This document shows, piece by piece, positions 61,499 to 64,000 of a stretch of DNA of 64,000 nt; position 1 is the stretch's first letter; each line of letters opens with the position of its first letter. Under the pieces are notes generated by a model. It was not told the origin of the DNA. It did not search any database and saw only the letters and a program-made list of their open reading frames with translations. The stretch spans positions 59,451-123,450 of the forward strand of contig JALHPN010000003.1 in assembly GCA_022842465.1 (NCBI GenBank). Direction: 5' to 3'. The DNA is from Polyangiaceae bacterium (GTDB taxonomy: Bacteria > Myxococcota_A > Polyangia > Polyangiales > Polyangiaceae). A program made the position numbers and the translations under genes.

Positions 61499-62833
61499 AT
61501 GACGAACCAAGGTGGACACGTTCAAGAGCAAGGGACCGAAGATCTCGGGCTCCGGACGAATGCCGAGCTTCCGCAGGCCACGTATCGGGTGACCGTGACG
61601 CACGGGCCCGATGCTCCGCGTGAGCTCGTCGTCGACGGCTCGGCCGCCACGCGGCTGCTCGTCGGGACGGGGTCGACGTGCCACCTCGTCCTCACGGATC
61701 GCGCCGTCTCGCGCCGGCACCTCGCGCTCTCCCTGCGTGACGGCCTGCTCCATCTCGAAGACCAGGGCTCCACGAACGGGACCTTCATCGGCACCTTGCG
61801 CGTCGGCGAGGTCGCGATGGGAGGTGGCGAGGAGATCTCGATCGGATCGACGCGGCTGCGCGTCGACCGGCTGGCGGGGGCCGCCGTCGCCGCAGCGGTG
61901 GCGCGGTCCGCGAGCTTCGGACGGGTCCTCGGCGCGAGCGACGCGATGCGCCGCCTCTACCCGCTCGCGACCGCGCTCGCGAGCTCGCCCGTCCCGATGC
62001 TCATCGAAGGAGAGACCGGAACGGGCAAGGAGCTCCTCGCGGAGGTCATCCACGAGCAAGGACCTCGCAGCGCCGGCAGCTTCGTCGTGCTCGATCCCGT
62101 CTCCACCGCCCCTTCCATGATCGATGCGGCGCTCTTCGGCCTGAAGGACACGCCAGGGCTCCTCGATCAGGCCCACGGAGGGACGCTCGTCCTCGACGAG
62201 CCCGCCGAGCTCCCCCTCGCCGTCCAGAACAAGATCGCGCGCTTCCTCGAGAAGCGCCCGGTCACCCGCGCCGATGGATCTCCGCTGCCCGCCGTGGACG
62301 CACGCGTCATCGCCATCTCGCGAGGTGACGTCGAACGTGAAGTGCAGGACGGGCGCCTCCGCGAGGACCTCGCCGCGATCCTCGGAGCCGCCAGGCTCGA
62401 GCTTCCGCCCCTCCGGCGTCGCGCGGGCGACGTCGTGCTCCTCGCCACCGCGTTCTTCAAGGCGCTCCGGATCGAAGACCGCGTCCTGCCACCCATCACG
62501 CTGCGCCGCTTCGAGGCGTACTCGTGGCCGGGCAACGTCCGCGAGCTGGAGCGGGCCGTCGCTCGGTACGCGACGACGGGGGACGACGCGACGGACGCGC
62601 GTCTCGCGTTCCGTGACGCGGCGCGTGCGCCGACGGTCGACGACCTCCATCGTCGCGTGCTCGAGGCCGATCTCGCGCTCGGCAACGCCCGGGACATCAT
62701 CGTCGCCGACTTCGAAAGGCGCTTCGTCCAGCACGCCCTCGCGCGCCACGGCGGCAACGTGACCCGGGCCGCCGCGGCTTCCGGTGTCGCCCGCCGCTAC
62801 TTCCACGTCCTGAAGTCGAAGCTCGGGGTCTGA
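61499..62833 (+). CDS. FHA-AAA+ regulator without the GAFTGA loop
   Basis: This 444-residue cytoplasmic protein has an FHA domain (LLVGTGSTCHLVLTDRAVSR, then EDQGSTNGTFIG) that binds phosphothreonine. An AAA+ domain follows with Walker A GETGTGKELLAEVIH, Walker B TLVLDEPAELP and the sensor segment SWPGNVRELERAV. A Fis-type helix-turn-helix is at the end (HGGNVTRAAAASGVARRYFH). The layout is that of sigma-54 activators, but the GAFTGA loop that contacts sigma-54 is missing: after ALFG the sequence goes straight to LKDTPGLLDQAHGG. It may therefore regulate in another way. Ser/Thr kinases are a likely input. Confidence 0.85.
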   Translation: MTNQGGHVQEQGTEDLGLRTNAELPQATYRVTVTHGPDAPRELVVDGSAATRLLVGTGSTCHLVLTDRAVSRRHLALSLRDGLLHLEDQGSTNGTFIGTLRVGEVAMGGGEEISIGSTRLRVDRLAGAAVAAAVARSASFGRVLGASDAMRRLYPLATALASSPVPMLIEGETGTGKELLAEVIHEQGPRSAGSFVVLDPVSTAPSMIDAALFGLKDTPGLLDQAHGGTLVLDEPAELPLAVQNKIARFLEKRPVTRADGSPLPAVDARVIAISRGDVEREVQDGRLREDLAAILGAARLELPPLRRRAGDVVLLATAFFKALRIEDRVLPPITLRRFEAYSWPGNVRELERAVARYATTGDDATDARLAFRDAARAPTVDDLHRRVLEADLALGNARDIIVADFERRFVQHALARHGGNVTRAAAASGVARRYFHVLKSKLGV

Positions 62834-62882
62834 CCGCCGCCACCGCGCGTGAGATGCGCGAGATGCGCGTCCAGCGATGTAG

Positions 62883-63863
62883 CTAGAACGTCCCGCCCAC
62901 CGTCAGCGAAGCGAGGGTGGCCGAGAGGACGTTCGTGCTCGCCGCACGCTTCGACGACGGCGCGAAGACCCAGAGAGCGAGACCGGCGGCCGCGAGGGCG
63001 AGACCGCCGACCGTCACCACGGTCGACGCCGTCGCGTAGTCGTCGGCGCGACGGATGCGCGCGACGGTATCCGCGGGGCAGCCGGCGGCCACGCACCCGT
63101 CGCGGTTCGCGCCGTCGTCGGTCACCTTCGCCACACCACCGAGGACCAGCCCCGTCGCGGTCGCGGCGGCGCCGACGAGCGCGAGCACCACTCCGGTGGT
63201 GCGAAGCGGGCTCGACGAAGGCGGCATCGTCGTGCTCGCCCCGCCCGCCGCCGCGCTCGTGTCGCCGGAGCCTCCATCGGGCGCGAGGAGGGGGACGTCG
63301 ACACGCGTCGACTGCGCTGGCCTCGCCTCGACGGACGACCGCCAGGCGACGCGACCCGGCGCACGCGCCGTGACCTCGTGAGGTCCGGGATCGACGGGCA
63401 CGCGTGTGCCGAGCGACGCGTTGCCGAGCACGGTCCCGTCGCACTCGATCGTCAGGCCGTCGATCCGGTGGTCCGAGACGAGCCGGATCTCGAGCGTGGG
63501 CATCTTCGGCAAGAGCTCCGCCACCTTCTCGGTCGCGAACTGCGCGCGCGCGGTCTGGCCGAGACGCGACGCGCGCGCGGCGAGCTCGCCGTAGGTCGCC
63601 CAGGCGCTCGCGGTGCGTCCGAGATCTTCCAGACACGATCCGAGGTTGAGAAGCGTCCCCGGAGTCGGATCGAGCCGTCGACTCTCGCCGAAGCTCTCGC
63701 ATGCTTCGCGCAGCTTGCCTTCGGAGAGGAGCTTCCGCCCGTCGCGAAAGAGCTTCTCGGCGAGCGCGGCTTGCGGCGCGCCGTCGGCACGCGCCGGCGC
63801 GGAGCCGAGAACGATGGCGAGAGGAAGCAGGACGGCGGCGGCTCTGGAGGCGACGCGCTTCAC
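62883..63863 (-). CDS. TPR/PEGA-type exported protein with C-terminal helices
   Basis: This 326-residue protein has a signal (AVLLPLAIVLGSAPARADGA). TPR-like repeats follow (LFRDGRKLLSEGKLREACES, PGTLLNLGSCLEDLGRTASA), then a PEGA-like beta domain (GLTIECDGTVLGNASLGTRV, DPGPHEVTARAPGRVAWRSS). Two membrane helices come next (GVVLALVGAAATATGLVLGG, TVVTVGGLALAAAGLALWVF). Such proteins commonly neighbour Ser/Thr kinases in myxobacteria and are thought to organise envelope complexes. The C-terminus has a short Gly/Thr-rich tail. Confidence 0.75.
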   Translation of the reverse strand: MKRVASRAAAVLLPLAIVLGSAPARADGAPQAALAEKLFRDGRKLLSEGKLREACESFGESRRLDPTPGTLLNLGSCLEDLGRTASAWATYGELAARASRLGQTARAQFATEKVAELLPKMPTLEIRLVSDHRIDGLTIECDGTVLGNASLGTRVPVDPGPHEVTARAPGRVAWRSSVEARPAQSTRVDVPLLAPDGGSGDTSAAAGGASTTMPPSSSPLRTTGVVLALVGAAATATGLVLGGVAKVTDDGANRDGCVAAGCPADTVARIRRADDYATASTVVTVGGLALAAAGLALWVFAPSSKRAASTNVLSATLASLTVGGTF

Positions 63864-63887
63864 TGCCGTTCGTCCCTGTCGAGCGGA

Positions 63888-64000
63888 TCACGCGCGCCGG
63901 GCGATGCGCCGCTGCCGCTCGAGCGACTCGTGGGTCGTGCGGTCGGGGACCGCCTCGGCGCCCCCGCGTGGGGTCGGTCGCGAGCGGACGCGGCGGCGGT
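63888..64000 (-). CDS. C-terminal end of a gene running off the right edge
   Basis: The frame is open from the window edge to a TGA at 63888-63890. The visible end reads GGAEAVPDRTTHESLERQRR followed by IARRA. Charged, Arg-rich ends like this are common in proteins whose last part is disordered. It lies 24 bp before the TPR/PEGA gene on the same strand. Only 36 codons are visible, so identity is unknown and it could be a chance frame. Confidence 0.3.
   Translation of the reverse strand, partial: RRRVRSRPTPRGGAEAVPDRTTHESLERQRRIARRA

Overview
The window is GC-rich DNA (roughly 70 % by eye), almost fully coding, with G or C at most third codon positions and frequent GTG starts. Many secreted lipoproteins carry Asp/Gly/Ala linkers after the lipobox. 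There are also Cys-rich modules, a Ser/Thr kinase, an FHA-linked AAA+ regulator, TPR/PEGA proteins and multihaem cytochromes. That gene style points to a myxobacterium of the Sorangiineae/Polyangiales type; this is inference from content, not a marker-gene result. I saw no rRNA, tRNA, transposase, integrase, CRISPR array or replication origin. No stretch over 300 bases lacks a gene; the longest gap is the divergent region 32742-33012.

Layout. 1-6.5 kb: two exported proteins, then the most striking locus: an exported precursor (1526-2164) ending in five consecutive Trp-x-Asn triplets, followed after 6 bp by a radical SAM/SPASM maturase of the GrrM type. A LolCDE/MacAB-like efflux operon converges on it. 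6.5-10.5 kb: small Cys-tailed lipoprotein, ECF-like sigma factor, a frameshifted LTA-synthase-type sulfatase, a lipoprotein. 10.6-18.3 kb: ion and stress genes (tandem Usp, NhaA divergent from a MarR regulator with a palindromic operator, cytochrome c'-like protein, DUF2243, CPA1 antiporter, Na/Pi cotransporter). 18.4-27.2 kb: propeller-type lipoprotein, an exported IucA/IucC-like protein, a zinc-ribbon membrane protein, an RND adaptor and pump. 27.3-36.4 kb: membrane-tethered Ser/Thr kinase, Tll0287-like haem lipoprotein, Cys-rich lipoproteins, rhomboid protease, FIST sensor with hybrid histidine kinase, two TRL-like lipoproteins.

36.5-46.3 kb: mainly lipoproteins of unknown role, an alpha/beta hydrolase, and a thioredoxin/DUF302/DsbA-like redox group. 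46.3-50.9 kb: five-haem lipoprotein coupled to a CcmH-like protein, a sigma factor fused to a zinc finger, DUF2892, a second copy of the Tll0287-like gene, and a rhodanese lipoprotein. 50.9-58.3 kb: cardiolipin synthase, PfkB sugar-phosphate kinase, DUF3419/BtaA-like transferase with a DoxX-like membrane protein, SRPBCC protein, a pair of ArsA/GET3-like ATPases with complementary P-loop changes, and a Usp/glycine-zipper fusion. 58.3-64 kb: a doxX-cytochrome-chrA operon behind an inverted repeat, a CBM-like lipoprotein, an FHA-AAA+ regulator lacking the GAFTGA loop, a TPR/PEGA membrane protein and the tail of one further gene.

How the genes work together. Much of the window concerns the cell envelope: export, lipoprotein-borne haem electron carriers, cation/proton balance and stress proteins. 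The candidate new system is the Trp-x-Asn cyclophane (triceptide-class) precursor and its maturase. Its large exported N-terminal domain is unusual for a RiPP precursor.
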